Origin: DASPKW01 sp038244055
Lineage (GTDB): Bacteria; Planctomycetota; Phycisphaerae; Tepidisphaerales; Tepidisphaeraceae
Assembly (NCBI GenBank): GCA_038244055.1
Contig: JBBRTW010000001.1
Location: 1-64,000 of the forward strand
Direction: 5' to 3'
DNA length: 64,000 nucleotides
In this document: positions 25,765 through 34,444 of the stretch, in pieces
How the letters are laid out: each line of letters opens with the position of its first letter
How positions within the stretch are numbered: position 1 is the first letter of the stretch
The notes under the pieces: model-generated
What the model saw: the letters and a program-made list of their open reading frames with translations, nothing else
What the model was told of the DNA's origin: nothing
Database searches by the model: none
Translations under genes and position numbers: made by a program

Positions 25765-26986
25765 ATTTCTCGGGATGTTCTTTAAGATCCTTCTGGATTT
25801 CCTGAAGCGCCAGCGTGGCGTACGAGGTGACCAGGATATTGCTGTCTTCGAACCATTTCTTGTCGCCCTGCCACGAGCCATCTTCTTTCTGGAGGGCGGC
25901 GATCTTATTGGTCAGGTCCAGACGCCAGTCGTGCTTGTTGCCTTTGGCATCGACGATGATCGGCTCGCCGTAGACGTGCAGGGCGCGGGCCATCGTGTGA
26001 TAGTAGTAGTAAAGACCATAGCGGGTCATATCGCCGAGCTTGGGGTCATTGACCTGCATGCCGGGGTTGGCATCGACCGTGTAGTTCTCGCTGATCCATT
26101 GCCAGGCCGCCTTCACCTTGGGATCGTTCCTGGAAAGCCCCGCATAGATCATGGATTTGAGGCCCGCATAGGTCATCGACCCGTAAGAGCGAATGACGCG
26201 CTTGCCATCGGGGCCGAGGATAATCCCGGCCGGCGATTCGCCTTCATTGGCGGGCGAGTAGAAGAATCCGCCTTTCTGGGCTGGATCATCGCTGGCGAAC
26301 TTCTGCTCGTTCGTTTCGGTATTGTTCTGGGTGCGGGTCAGGAACTTGAGCGCGGCCTGAAACGCGGGATCATCCTTGGACAGACCGGCGTTCTGCAGCG
26401 CTTCCATGGACATCTGCGCGTTGGAAAGATCAGGCCGGCCGGCGCGGGAATAACCCCACCCGCCCCACCAGACATTCTTATCATCGGCGATCTTTTCACC
26501 CTTGGGTCCGGGCGGTGTCTTGTCGGTCCACTGGATGCCCTTGATGTAGGCGACGGCGCGGTCGATCTTTTCCTTGTAGGCCGGGTTGTTGGCGGCCGCC
26601 AGTGAGGAGATGGCGATGGAGGTGTTGTAGTTGGCCAGCAGGTCCTGGTAGATCCCGCCGTTATCGAGTTGGTAAGTCAGGAGCTTGTCGTAGCCTTTTT
26701 TGACGAAATCCGCATTCGGGCCGGTCTTGGGGTCTTGCGCGAAGACCTTAAGTGGCAGGGCCGTCAGAGCAGGGGGGTCCTTCTCGCCCTGCCACCCGCC
26801 ATCGGGCTTTTGCTGGGCTTTGAGGTAGGAAAGCGCTTTATCGATGGAGGCCTGAACGCGAGCGTCCAGCGCCGGGGCGTCGGCCGCGATGGCCGTGCGC
26901 GGGTAGGGCAGGGGGTTGAAACTGAACGGGGCGATGATCGAAGCGGAAATCGCGAGAGACAGAAACAATCGGAGCTTGCGGGTCAT
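25763..26986 (-). CDS. Secreted prenyltransferase/squalene-oxidase repeat protein
   Basis: A 407-residue exported alpha/alpha-toroid protein. After a signal peptide (about 1-35) the terpene-cyclase-like repeats are plain: ALSYLKAQQKPDGGWQGEKD near the start, a central QMSMEALQNAGL, and IAALQKEDGSWQGDKKWFEDSNILVTSYATLAL near the end. The catalytic DxDD or DCTAE motifs of true cyclases are absent, as in other planctomycete members, whose role is unknown. Compared with the 786-residue paralogue at 7238 it lacks DUF4159. Its stop codon falls in a heptamer array. Confidence 0.85.
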   Translation of the reverse strand: MTRKLRLFLSLAISASIIAPFSFNPLPYPRTAIAADAPALDARVQASIDKALSYLKAQQKPDGGWQGEKDPPALTALPLKVFAQDPKTGPNADFVKKGYDKLLTYQLDNGGIYQDLLANYNTSIAISSLAAANNPAYKEKIDRAVAYIKGIQWTDKTPPGPKGEKIADDKNVWWGGWGYSRAGRPDLSNAQMSMEALQNAGLSKDDPAFQAALKFLTRTQNNTETNEQKFASDDPAQKGGFFYSPANEGESPAGIILGPDGKRVIRSYGSMTYAGLKSMIYAGLSRNDPKVKAAWQWISENYTVDANPGMQVNDPKLGDMTRYGLYYYYHTMARALHVYGEPIIVDAKGNKHDWRLDLTNKIAALQKEDGSWQGDKKWFEDSNILVTSYATLALQEIQKDLKEHPEK

Positions 26987-27458
26987 GGATTCCTCATGTT
27001 GGGGTCGAGGTATGAAAAAGTTCCCGGAATCTTACTAACGGGTGCCGACAGGATGATACGACAAAAGCATTCTGGCGAGCGATTGGCCAGGCGCTGGCGG
27101 AATTTTGACCAGTTATCCGGGCGCCGGTGCCAAGGGCGGTTGGATCAGAGGTCAAAATTAACGGTGAGGCAGTCCGACAGCGGGTTTCGGGAAATGGTTG
27201 AGCAAGGGCCGTGCCTACGCGCGGACTATGCGACACTCAAATTTTGGATTGATGACCTTCGCTCCGATACGCTGCCCGAACCTGCGTGGTAATCAAATTG
27301 AGGAGGATGACACGACAACAAATCATCGCGCGCGATTTCGCGCATGTGGTGCGGCCCCGTCTCGGCTGCCAAAGCAGGCGGAGGTGCCCGCACCACAAGC
27401 GCACGATCGCGCGCACTCATTCAGAATGCCGACGGGCATCGAGGAGCGTTGAGACGCG
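26987..27458. other. Intergenic stretch without recognised feature
   Basis: 472 bases between the start of the squalene-repeat gene and the end of the bactofilin gene. Open frames here have no recognisable similarity and no supporting start signals. One GAGGAGG (27301-27307) precedes no convincing frame. No repeat array was found, which is unusual for this window. Confidence 0.5.
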
Positions 27459-27893
27459 TCATGCCGATGGCGAGTTGGGCCGGTTATTGCCCGGGCGGAT
27501 GTCGTATTTACCCTCGAGGATCGCGCCCGACCCAACCGCCAGCGCCGGCGCGGTGACATCGCCGTGAATCTCGGCCTCGGGGCTCACCAGCACCGGGCCA
27601 TGCGAGATGACATTCCCCTTGAGCTTCCCGCGGACGATCAGCCCGCCGCAGGTGATGCGATCGGTGACGACGACGTTCCCCTTCTTCTCAACCGTGACCA
27701 TGCCGACCGTTTCGATGCTGCGGCGAGCCCGGTACTCCTTGATGCGAATGTCTTCGATCGTGAGTGATTTGTTGCAATACTTGCAGGTGACCGTGAGGGC
27801 CTTCTTGCCGATCTCCTGGGGCTTGGCGCAGTAAATGCAGAAGATGATCTGGCGATCATCGGAGGAAGGGATGGGAAGATCGCCTCCGGCCAT
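27459..27893 (-). CDS. Bactofilin-type polymer-forming protein with N-terminal zinc ribbon
   Basis: A 144-residue protein. Residues about 18-42 contain two cysteine pairs (C-I-Y-C and C-K-Y-C), a zinc-ribbon-like unit. From about 60 on it is a bactofilin beta-helix (GNVVVTDRITCGGLIVRGKLKGNVISHGP... pattern with short hydrophobic repeats and glycine turns). Bactofilins polymerise spontaneously into cytoskeletal filaments that position cell-wall or motility proteins. The added zinc ribbon is not part of the standard bactofilin. A plain bactofilin gene lies just upstream on the same strand. Confidence 0.85.
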   Translation of the reverse strand: MAGGDLPIPSSDDRQIIFCIYCAKPQEIGKKALTVTCKYCNKSLTIEDIRIKEYRARRSIETVGMVTVEKKGNVVVTDRITCGGLIVRGKLKGNVISHGPVLVSPEAEIHGDVTAPALAVGSGAILEGKYDIRPGNNRPNSPSA

Positions 27894-27936
27894 GGGAGCA
27901 TTCTAGCGGGGGAATCAGCTTAGAGACAATTCGAGT

Positions 27937-28066
27937 TTCGAGTGAGATGCGAGTGAGTTGCGAGATTCGAGTTATGAGTTGCGAGTCGAGAAACCGAAAT
28001 CCTCCACAACTCGCAACCCGCAACTCGCAACTATTTCCGCAACTCCCAACTCGCAACCCGCAACTA
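27937..28066. repeat. Paired inverted heptamer arrays (GAGTTGC / ACTCGCA words)
   Basis: Imperfect GAGTTGC-like units (27937-27990) face two runs of ACTCGCA/ACCCGCA units (about 28010-28066), both ending in ACTATTTC. The last run contains the stop codon of the bactofilin gene on the minus strand. The whole array fills the gap between the two bactofilin genes. Confidence 0.85.
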
Positions 28067-28474
28067 TTTCGGCCCCTGTGGCTGACCCGCGGGCAGGGCC
28101 GGCTTATTCTGCCCCTGTGGCGGGCGATTCTTGACCGCTTCGGGACCGACCGTGACATGACCGACGAGAATCGCGCCTTCATCGACGACGAGCCGGCTCG
28201 TGCGCAAATCCCCTTCGTAGCGGGCCGATTGTTTCAATTCGATTTTGTCGCTGGCCGTGAGGTTGCCCGTGACTTCGCCTTCAACGGTGATCCCGCCCGA
28301 ATCGACATCGGCCGACATCTTGGCTTCCTTGGCGATGTGCAGTTTGCCGGGGGTAATGATCTTCCCCTCGAACTTCCCATGGAGGCGCATGCCCTTCTCG
28401 AACGAAAGTTCGCCCTTAAAGCTGGCATCTGGGCCTAAAATGGTCGGAAAATCCTGATTGACGGGGTCAGCCAT
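28064..28474 (-). CDS. Bactofilin
   Basis: A 136-residue cytoskeletal protein. A short disordered start is followed by the right-handed beta-helix of the DUF583 family: LGPDASFKGELSFEKGMRLH, GKFEGKIITPGKLHI, ITVEGEVTGNLTASDKIEL and GDLRTSRLVVDEGAILVGHV, each about 16-18 residues per turn. The C-terminus is proline- and glutamine-rich. A near-perfect AGGAGG, nine bases upstream of the ATG at 28474, sets this start over one 96 bases further up. It is followed on the same strand by the zinc-ribbon bactofilin. Confidence 0.9.
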   Translation of the reverse strand: MADPVNQDFPTILGPDASFKGELSFEKGMRLHGKFEGKIITPGKLHIAKEAKMSADVDSGGITVEGEVTGNLTASDKIELKQSARYEGDLRTSRLVVDEGAILVGHVTVGPEAVKNRPPQGQNKPALPAGQPQGPK

Positions 28475-28685
28475 GGTGTGCCTCCTGCGGAGTACGGGGA
28501 TTTGAGCAAACCCGGCACTCCATACCGGGCGAGAAGTTGGGCGGATTATATCGATCGAAGGCAGGGCCACAATCGATTGGAACTCAATGTGTCAGAAATC
28601 AGTAGCCAGGGGCGTTGATGCTCACAGAGACCCCAACAGACTCGCCGGGCAATCGCATGTGGCATGAAAAGGGCAACTATTGCGA

Positions 28686-28762
28686 ATTTCGGATTGTGGA
28701 TTGCGGATTGAAAGGCGGTTTTCAATCCGCAATCCGCAATCCACAATCCGAAATCCGAAATC
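28686..28762. repeat. Heptamer arrays forming a perfect hairpin (GGATTGC / GCAATCC)
   Basis: Three units (GGATTGT, GGATTGC, GGATTGA at 28691-28711) with an ATTTC edge face five units (28722-28756) across ten bases. The right arm is the exact complement of the left plus one extra GCAATCC and one extra GAAATCC. It fills most of the gap 28475-28822 before the tRNA promoter. Confidence 0.9.
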
Positions 28763-28822
28763 GGTGCGATAGGTGTTACATGCGATGGCCCTAAACAGAC
28801 TCTGGCGCGAGCGGACCGACCC

Positions 28823-28850
28823 TTGACAACCCCCCCCCGCCCGATAGAGT
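28823..28850 (+). promoter_or_regulatory. Promoter of the tRNA-Lys gene
   Basis: TTGACA (28823-28828) and TAGAGT (28845-28850) are separated by 16 bases and lie about 30 bases ahead of the tRNA. Confidence 0.65.
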
Positions 28851-28881
28851 ATCCGCCCCAAGGCGAGAGGCCTTTTTCGTA

Positions 28882-28954
<73 letters not shown>

Positions 28955-28989
28955 TTTTAAGTAATTGCAAGCACTTATGGCAATCCGCC

Positions 28990-29014
28990 GGCACCCGGTT
29001 TTGGGTGCCTTTTT
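28990..29014 (+). terminator. Intrinsic terminator after the tRNA
   Basis: GGCACCC and GGGTGCC form a 7-bp stem with loop GGTTTT, followed by TTTTT. Confidence 0.9.
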
Positions 29015-29091
29015 CATGCCGGTTTCCGATGCGTATCGGATCAAGAACAAAATCGCCCTGATAATGTCCGCCCTGGCGACGCCCCGCATTC

Positions 29092-29181
29092 AAAACATAA
29101 AACATAAAACATAAAGACATAATCATCCTCGAGCCCCATCCGCCCCCCTTGCCTCCTTTTGTTTTATGTCTTTATGTTTTT
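29092..29181. repeat. Inverted heptamer arrays (AAAACAT word)
   Basis: Three AAAACAT units and an AAAGACAT unit (29092-29120) face an array whose 29166-29180 part is the exact complement of 29106-29120 (15 bp). The gap between the tRNA terminator and the GH5 gene (29015-29312) contains nothing else recognised. Confidence 0.85.
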
Positions 29182-29312
29182 CCCGCCTTCGCCATGAGGA
29201 GGATTGTGCAGGCGGCGGGATTCGCATGCGCTGACTCGGGTATTGGTGAGCATTGCGTCTGGGGGAGAAGGATCGGCGGTATCATCGGGCGCTCCTAAGT
29301 GAAGGACATTTC

Positions 29313-30914
29313 ATGATGAAGATCCGATGTCTGGTGGCGCTGGTGTTGTGGATGCTCGTGGGTGTGCGAGGTGGGGAGGATCGCTCGAATGGGGTTTATG
29401 CTGAGGAGAAGGAAGGGCTCAAGCCGGGGACCGAGGTCTTTCGGGGGGATTTTGATTCGGCCGATGGGCTGAAGGGCTGGCAGATCACCGGGCCGGGGAC
29501 CGTCACCCTGATCGCGCGCGAGGGGGGGATGGCGGCGCAGGTGGATGCGCCCAAGATGCCCGGGCAGAAGATGCGCATCAAGCTGCCCGTGGAGCGCATC
29601 GCCGGGCTGCGCCTGGCGATCTCGGCCTTGATCAAGTCGGAGGATGTGAAGACGCCGGAGAAGAGTTTTCAGGGAATCAAGCTGATGCTCTACACGACCG
29701 GCCCGGCCGGGCCGCAGTGGCAGCATCCCTCCAAACTCTGGGGCACGTTCGATTTTAAGCCGGTGGCGTTTCTCGCCAGTGTGCCCAAAGATGCCACCGA
29801 GGCCTGGCTGGACCTGGGCGTGGAGGCCACCACCGGCCGGGCGGTGTTCGATCAGATCAAAGTGATGGTGCAGGCTGTCCCGCGCACCCGCCCCGCCGTT
29901 CGGCCTGCCCTTAGCGCGGTCAATTCCAATCGATGCACCGAGATTTCCCGCCTGCGCGGGGTCATGTACGGCCCGGCCGGGAAGGCCGAGGATATTGAAA
30001 CCCTCGCGAAGTGGAATGTGAACTTGATCCGCTGGCAATTGCACTGGGTGCCGGGTGGCAAGCACGATGCCTGGCGCGATGGGCTGGAGGCGTATGATAA
30101 ATGGATCGACCACACCCTCGATCAAATGGATACCCTGCTGCCCCTGTGCGAGAAGCATGGGATCAAGGTTTTAATCGACCTGCACACACCCCCCGGCGGC
30201 GGGATCAACATCGGTGCCTGGGCACTCTTCGAAGAGAAGAAGTACCAGGATCATTTCATCAAAGTCTGGGATCGCATCTCCGCCCGCTACAAGGGGAACA
30301 AGACCATCTGGGGCTACGACCTGGCCAACGAGCCGATCGAAGGTTTGACCGCGCCGGGCCTGCTGGGCTGGCGCGAACTGGCGCTGGCCGTCTCGGAGCG
30401 GATTCGCAAGGTCGACGCCGACCATGCGATCATCGTCGAGCCCGGCCCCGGCGGTGACTGGGAAAACCTCCCCTTCTTCCCACCTCTGCCGGTGAAAGGC
30501 ATTGTCTACAGCCCCCACATGTACAAGCCCGGCCAGTTCACCCACCAGGGGGTCTTCGGCAAATCCGCCCCGATCGCGTACCCCGGCGAAATCGCCGGCA
30601 AACAATGGGACAAGGCCGCGATGCGCCAGGCCCTCTCGGAGATTCGCGACTACCAGCTCGACTACGATGTGCCCATCTACATCGGCGAGTTCAGCGCCAT
30701 CCGCTGGGCGCCGGGTGAATCCGCCCGCGATTACCTGGCCGACTGCATCAGCTTGTTCGAAGAGTTCGGCTGGGACTGGTCCTACCACGCCTTTCGCGAG
30801 TGGAGCGGGTGGAGCGTGGAGTATGGGTCGGATCCGAAAGACACCAAGCCGAGTGAGACGCAGACTTCGCGGGAGATTCTGCTCAGGGGGTGGTTTGGGA
30901 AGAACGGGAGATAA
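29313..30914 (+). CDS. Secreted glycoside hydrolase family 5 (endoglucanase-like)
   Basis: A 533-residue exported enzyme expected to cleave beta-linked polysaccharides by a retaining mechanism. A signal peptide (about 1-22) is followed by a beta-sandwich module (about 35-195, carbohydrate-binding-like) and a (beta/alpha)8 barrel from about 210: NLIRWQLHWV, HGIKVLIDLHTPPGG, the acid/base glutamate in YDLANEP (about E340), YSPHMYKPG and the nucleophile in PIYIGEFSAI (about E459). The W near the end (WSYHAFREWSGWS) closes the active site. The start MMKIRCLVAL is chosen because the upstream 20 residues are charged. The stop overlaps a heptamer array (30914-30934). Confidence 0.87.
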   Translation: MMKIRCLVALVLWMLVGVRGGEDRSNGVYAEEKEGLKPGTEVFRGDFDSADGLKGWQITGPGTVTLIAREGGMAAQVDAPKMPGQKMRIKLPVERIAGLRLAISALIKSEDVKTPEKSFQGIKLMLYTTGPAGPQWQHPSKLWGTFDFKPVAFLASVPKDATEAWLDLGVEATTGRAVFDQIKVMVQAVPRTRPAVRPALSAVNSNRCTEISRLRGVMYGPAGKAEDIETLAKWNVNLIRWQLHWVPGGKHDAWRDGLEAYDKWIDHTLDQMDTLLPLCEKHGIKVLIDLHTPPGGGINIGAWALFEEKKYQDHFIKVWDRISARYKGNKTIWGYDLANEPIEGLTAPGLLGWRELALAVSERIRKVDADHAIIVEPGPGGDWENLPFFPPLPVKGIVYSPHMYKPGQFTHQGVFGKSAPIAYPGEIAGKQWDKAAMRQALSEIRDYQLDYDVPIYIGEFSAIRWAPGESARDYLADCISLFEEFGWDWSYHAFREWSGWSVEYGSDPKDTKPSETQTSREILLRGWFGKNGR

Positions 30915-30934
30915 TGTCAAATGTCAAAAGGCAA
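30914..30934. repeat. Heptamer array (ATGTCAA word)
   Basis: ATGTCAA twice and AAGGCAA, beginning in the last base of the GH5 stop codon. Confidence 0.75.
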
Positions 30935-31077
30935 AACAGGCAGACTCTTCAACAAGGCGGCGGAATGGTGAGAAGACATCCCGCGCGGGAGGGGGCGGGG
31001 CGTGGCCGGCCGGCGGAGATTGGGCAGGTCGGCATCGAGAGGGATGAGGTATTGGAGCTCGAGCTTGGTGAGCCCAT

Positions 31078-32046
31078 TCACTTCCCCGACGTCCACGCCT
31101 TGTACCGTTCATCCAATTTCGCGGCCGCGGCATTGCCGGTGTGGAAGAGGGCGCGGTATTTGAAGGTGACGGGCTTTCCCGGTTCGATCTTGAAGTCGCC
31201 CGCGCCTTTGGGCTGGTTCTTGTCGAAATCGTGGAGGCCGAAGGGATTGGGGGCGTGCAGGCCATACTCGCGCGTGTGCCACATGGTCGGGTGGCGGGGG
31301 TTTTCGGGATGATCGAAGATCGCCACACCGTAGGGCTTGCCGCCGATCTGTCCGGATTCATCGCACCAGTCGGCCGGCTTGCCCCAGATTTCCTTCTCAC
31401 CGGTCTTGCCGGCCGAGTTGGTCAGCGCGCCCTTGCGGGCCTTGTCTCCTTTTTCACTGTTGCCGATCTCGGAATGGAGACGGACGGCGCAGAGGCCGGC
31501 CTCCTTGGTGTCGCCGAGCGTGACCGCTTCATTTCCCGCCGGGACCAAAGTCACTGTCACATCGATCCCGCGCGTGCCATCTTCCAAAGCGAAGAAGCGC
31601 AGCGTGCGCGTCTCTTTCAGCAGGGTGGGATCGGTCTCGGTCTTGCCGCTCCATTCGAGCTGCTCGACGAGCGTGTCGCCTTCGACTTTGTCGAACTTGA
31701 TGTGTTTCTGAATCCCGGATTTGCCGGCCAGATGGGACCAGTGATCCACGCCATTGACATCGCCTTGGGAAATCCAGAAAGAGCGGTGATGCGGATGCTC
31801 CTTGGGGTTGGTGATGGTCTGATCGCTGGTGATGCACTGCCCATCGGCCGCGTTCACCGGATACGCGAAGGGGCGATGGAAATTCTTGTCATCGCCGGGG
31901 AGGAAGTGGTAATCGGTGAAAAGTTTGCCGTCGATTTCGACCTTGATCGAAGTCGGCTGTTGCGTCAGTTTCACTTCAGCGCGGGCCGGCGCGGACAGCA
32001 TCAAAGCTCCGATGACGATTGCGGCGGTAAACAGGCGGTGGGTCAT
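31078..32046 (-). CDS. Secreted DUF6807 (PmoA-like) family protein
   Basis: A 322-residue exported protein: signal peptide at 1-23 (SAPARAEV), then the family core with HFLPGDDKNFHRPFAYPV, the hallmark KEHPHHRSFWISQGDVNGVD (about 82-101) and, later, YGVAIFDHPENPRHPTMWHTREYGL. Members are annotated as methane oxygenase PmoA-like, but that name comes from an old misassignment and no oxygenase activity is shown; they are common next to planctomycete sugar-degradation genes. Convergent with the GH5 gene. The conserved histidines suggest a metal or sugar site. Confidence 0.8.
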   Translation of the reverse strand: MTHRLFTAAIVIGALMLSAPARAEVKLTQQPTSIKVEIDGKLFTDYHFLPGDDKNFHRPFAYPVNAADGQCITSDQTITNPKEHPHHRSFWISQGDVNGVDHWSHLAGKSGIQKHIKFDKVEGDTLVEQLEWSGKTETDPTLLKETRTLRFFALEDGTRGIDVTVTLVPAGNEAVTLGDTKEAGLCAVRLHSEIGNSEKGDKARKGALTNSAGKTGEKEIWGKPADWCDESGQIGGKPYGVAIFDHPENPRHPTMWHTREYGLHAPNPFGLHDFDKNQPKGAGDFKIEPGKPVTFKYRALFHTGNAAAAKLDERYKAWTSGK

Positions 32047-32084
32047 GGGGTTCCTTATAGCGGAAAAACTAAAAACCTAAACCG

Positions 32085-32242
32085 TAGCATGGGCATCCTG
32101 CCCATGTGGAGTGCGCGGAGCATAAAAATGCAGAGCCCAAAACACCAACGCCGCTCCCACGGGCAAGATGCCCCGTGTTACTTACACGGGCAAGATGCCC
32201 GTGCTACTGTGTTACTCACACGGGCAAGATGCCCGTGCTACG
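32085..32242. repeat. Cluster of REP-like palindromes
   Basis: Four palindromes of the CAxGGGCAnnnTGCCCxTG type: 32088-32106, 32158-32177, 32185-32203 and 32218-32237, the last three in the same orientation with CACGGGCAAGATGCCCGTG and a GTGCTAC edge. A short AAAACTA heptamer run precedes them (32064-32077). The cluster ends five bases before the stop codon of the transglutaminase-like gene. Confidence 0.88.
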
Positions 32243-32246
32243 AAAA

Positions 32247-34229
32247 TCACTTCACCGAATACTCCACCCACTGCGTCTCAACCTTCTGCCCGGCGTCGAA
32301 AGACCAGGAGGCATCCTCGCCCGCATTGGGCGCGGCGTAGGTATGGGCGGCGGTTTTGGACTGGCCGGTGGAATCTTTCCAGGAGAAAGTAACCTGAGTG
32401 GGGCTGGGCTGGGAATTGGCGTAGGCGAGATGGGCTTCGACTTTTCGGTAGGTTTTTCCGCCGCTGTTGGTGAAGCGGACGCGCACGGGGCCGGCGATTT
32501 CGGGTAAGGCGATATCGCCCCAGGTGAAGGACTGGCTCCAGTAATCGGTGGGCTCGGGCTGCCGGCGGAGGATCTGCCAGTCTTTGACCACTGGCTTCCA
32601 GGTTTGGCCGGCATCGGCCGAGAAATCGATTTGATATTTAACCTCGGGTCGCGGCGGCGCGCCGGAGGATTGCCAACTGGCGGCGTAAAGTTTGACCGCC
32701 TTCTCGCCGCGCGGGGCGGTGAGTTCCAGGGTTACGCTGGGCGAACCCATCTTGCCATCCACCACATGCGCCTCGGCCTGCGGCAAGGTCGGCCCGGCGG
32801 AGATCAGGCCCTGGTTGGACTGGGCGAAGGTGATCTGGTTCATGCCATCGTGGAGATGGGGGATGACGGCGACATTGGTCTGGCAAATGGTTTGAATGCT
32901 CAGGCCGGATTTCTTGAGATCATCCATCGACCCGGCGATGCGGAGGAGGTAGCTGTACTGGCCTTTCACAAGATCGGTCGCATCGATCATGTCCGGGGCC
33001 GGGCCATGCACATGACCGTTGGGCGACTTGATGAGCGTGGTGAACGCCTTGACGGCCCGGCCGGCATCGTTCCAGGTCTTGCCGGCATTGGTAGAGATGG
33101 AGATGGGGAATTTTCCGTTGGAAATGTAGATCACCAGGCCATTTTTTCCGCCGGGATCGTAAATACCCCAGGGTTTGTCGTTGGGAGGCGTACAGGCGAT
33201 TGTGTAGGGCGAGCGGAATTCAAACGTGATTTGCTTGCCATCTTCATCCACCACCGCCTCTTTGTACGACCCACTGGCGAAATCGGGGGCGTAATTGAAG
33301 GCGACGTTTCCATAGCGCACCTGTCCCTGGGCTGCGCCGGTGCCTTTCTTGGATCCATACATTTTCTCGGGTTGGTTGACCCAGGTTCGATCGCGCTGCG
33401 GGCCGGGGATGCCGCCGGTGTTGTAGTTGCGGCCCCAGAAGACATAGGCGTCTCCGATGTTCAGGCCGGGCTTCAGATAGCGGGTCATCGTCTCGCCGGC
33501 GCGCAGGTTCACCATCGGCGGCGGCCCGGCGTAACCCGCGAGGTATTCGGCCACTCGATACGAAGTGTAGACGCCGCCCGCATCTTCATCGGCCAATCCC
33601 GAAACGCGCCAGCCGCGCTGGCGATCGGGCTTGAAGCCGGGGTCTTTGAGCGTCTTGATTTGCGGGACGATCTCATCGATCCCCATCAGCCGGCTGCCAT
33701 CGGGGGAGAAGATGACCGTGGAAATATCGTGATCGAGCAAAACCCATTTGCCCGCGCCATACGCTCCACCCGTCAGATAAACTTCGAAGGAGTTGTGGCC
33801 CGAGACGCCGACGCTTCGGCTGCGGCAATGCCCGAGCAGTGCATCCATCTCGGCCGTCCATTGGGCGTGGGTGGTGCCGCAGAGGCCGAAACCGTGGGCG
33901 AAAAGGCCGGCCCAGTAGTCGCGATTCCATTCGGTCTTGTTGAAGCCCTGGCCGTAGAGGTCGCATTTGCCTTCTTCGCCATGGGCGTAGTGCAGGTTCC
34001 GCCAGTACCAGGAGGCGAGGGCCTTATCCTCATCGGTGACCACCTTTTTCCCGGTGGCCCGCTCGTAAGTCTCGGCCTGGGTTTTGAAGAGGCGCTCGAA
34101 GGTGGAGCATGAGAGCTCGCCGGGATAGAAGGGATGATCCGTCTTGATCTGGGGATCCCCCGATGCGGCCCGCAGCGCGGTCGCGCCCGCCATGACCAGT
34201 CCCGCCGCCAGCGTTTTCCATAGGCTCAT
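32247..34229 (-). CDS. Secreted protein with transglutaminase-like domain
   Basis: A 660-residue exported protein of unknown substrate. After the signal peptide (MSLWKTLAAGLVMAGATAL) a papain-like/transglutaminase-like triad can be traced: cysteine in GFGLCGTTHAQ (about 108), histidine in VSGHNSFEVYL (about 139) and aspartate in WVLLDHDISTV (about 158). After that come two or three beta-sandwich modules with SYLLRIAG, ISTNAGKTWND and a C-terminal immunoglobulin-like region. Start 34229 is set by AGGAGA nine bases upstream; upstream residues are written by REP-like DNA. It may be a peptidase or cross-linking enzyme; sequence alone does not decide. Confidence 0.65.
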   Translation of the reverse strand: MSLWKTLAAGLVMAGATALRAASGDPQIKTDHPFYPGELSCSTFERLFKTQAETYERATGKKVVTDEDKALASWYWRNLHYAHGEEGKCDLYGQGFNKTEWNRDYWAGLFAHGFGLCGTTHAQWTAEMDALLGHCRSRSVGVSGHNSFEVYLTGGAYGAGKWVLLDHDISTVIFSPDGSRLMGIDEIVPQIKTLKDPGFKPDRQRGWRVSGLADEDAGGVYTSYRVAEYLAGYAGPPPMVNLRAGETMTRYLKPGLNIGDAYVFWGRNYNTGGIPGPQRDRTWVNQPEKMYGSKKGTGAAQGQVRYGNVAFNYAPDFASGSYKEAVVDEDGKQITFEFRSPYTIACTPPNDKPWGIYDPGGKNGLVIYISNGKFPISISTNAGKTWNDAGRAVKAFTTLIKSPNGHVHGPAPDMIDATDLVKGQYSYLLRIAGSMDDLKKSGLSIQTICQTNVAVIPHLHDGMNQITFAQSNQGLISAGPTLPQAEAHVVDGKMGSPSVTLELTAPRGEKAVKLYAASWQSSGAPPRPEVKYQIDFSADAGQTWKPVVKDWQILRRQPEPTDYWSQSFTWGDIALPEIAGPVRVRFTNSGGKTYRKVEAHLAYANSQPSPTQVTFSWKDSTGQSKTAAHTYAAPNAGEDASWSFDAGQKVETQWVEYSVK

Positions 34230-34312
34230 TTTTTTTGTCTCCTGTCGGGGTCGGGTGTCGCAACCGTCTCCCTTCATATCACGCCGGCGCGATTCCGTGG
34301 TATAATTTGTAG

Positions 34313-34415
34313 CATGGGCATCTTGCCCATGAAACTTGTAGCACGGGCATCTTGCCCGTGTTGAGGGTGTCATGTTGATACTGCTCGCTTCCACGGGCAG
34401 GATGCCCGTGCTACG
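34313..34415. repeat. Cluster of REP-like palindromes
   Basis: Three palindromes of the GTAGCAxGGGCAT family at 34309-34332, 34339-34360 and 34391-34413, in mixed orientation, filling the gap between the divergent transglutaminase-like and DUF1080 genes. Confidence 0.85.
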
Positions 34416-34444
34416 TGAAACGAGTTGAAAGGAGCCTCGCGCGA

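Noticed and set aside
27286..27567. 93-codon plus-strand frame in the gap before the bactofilin gene
   Set aside because: Arginine-rich, no domain, overlaps the real bactofilin gene on the other strand.
34301..34306. TATAAT upstream of the REP cluster as a promoter -10 for the DUF1080 gene
   Set aside because: No fitting -35 box, and three palindromes lie between it and the gene.
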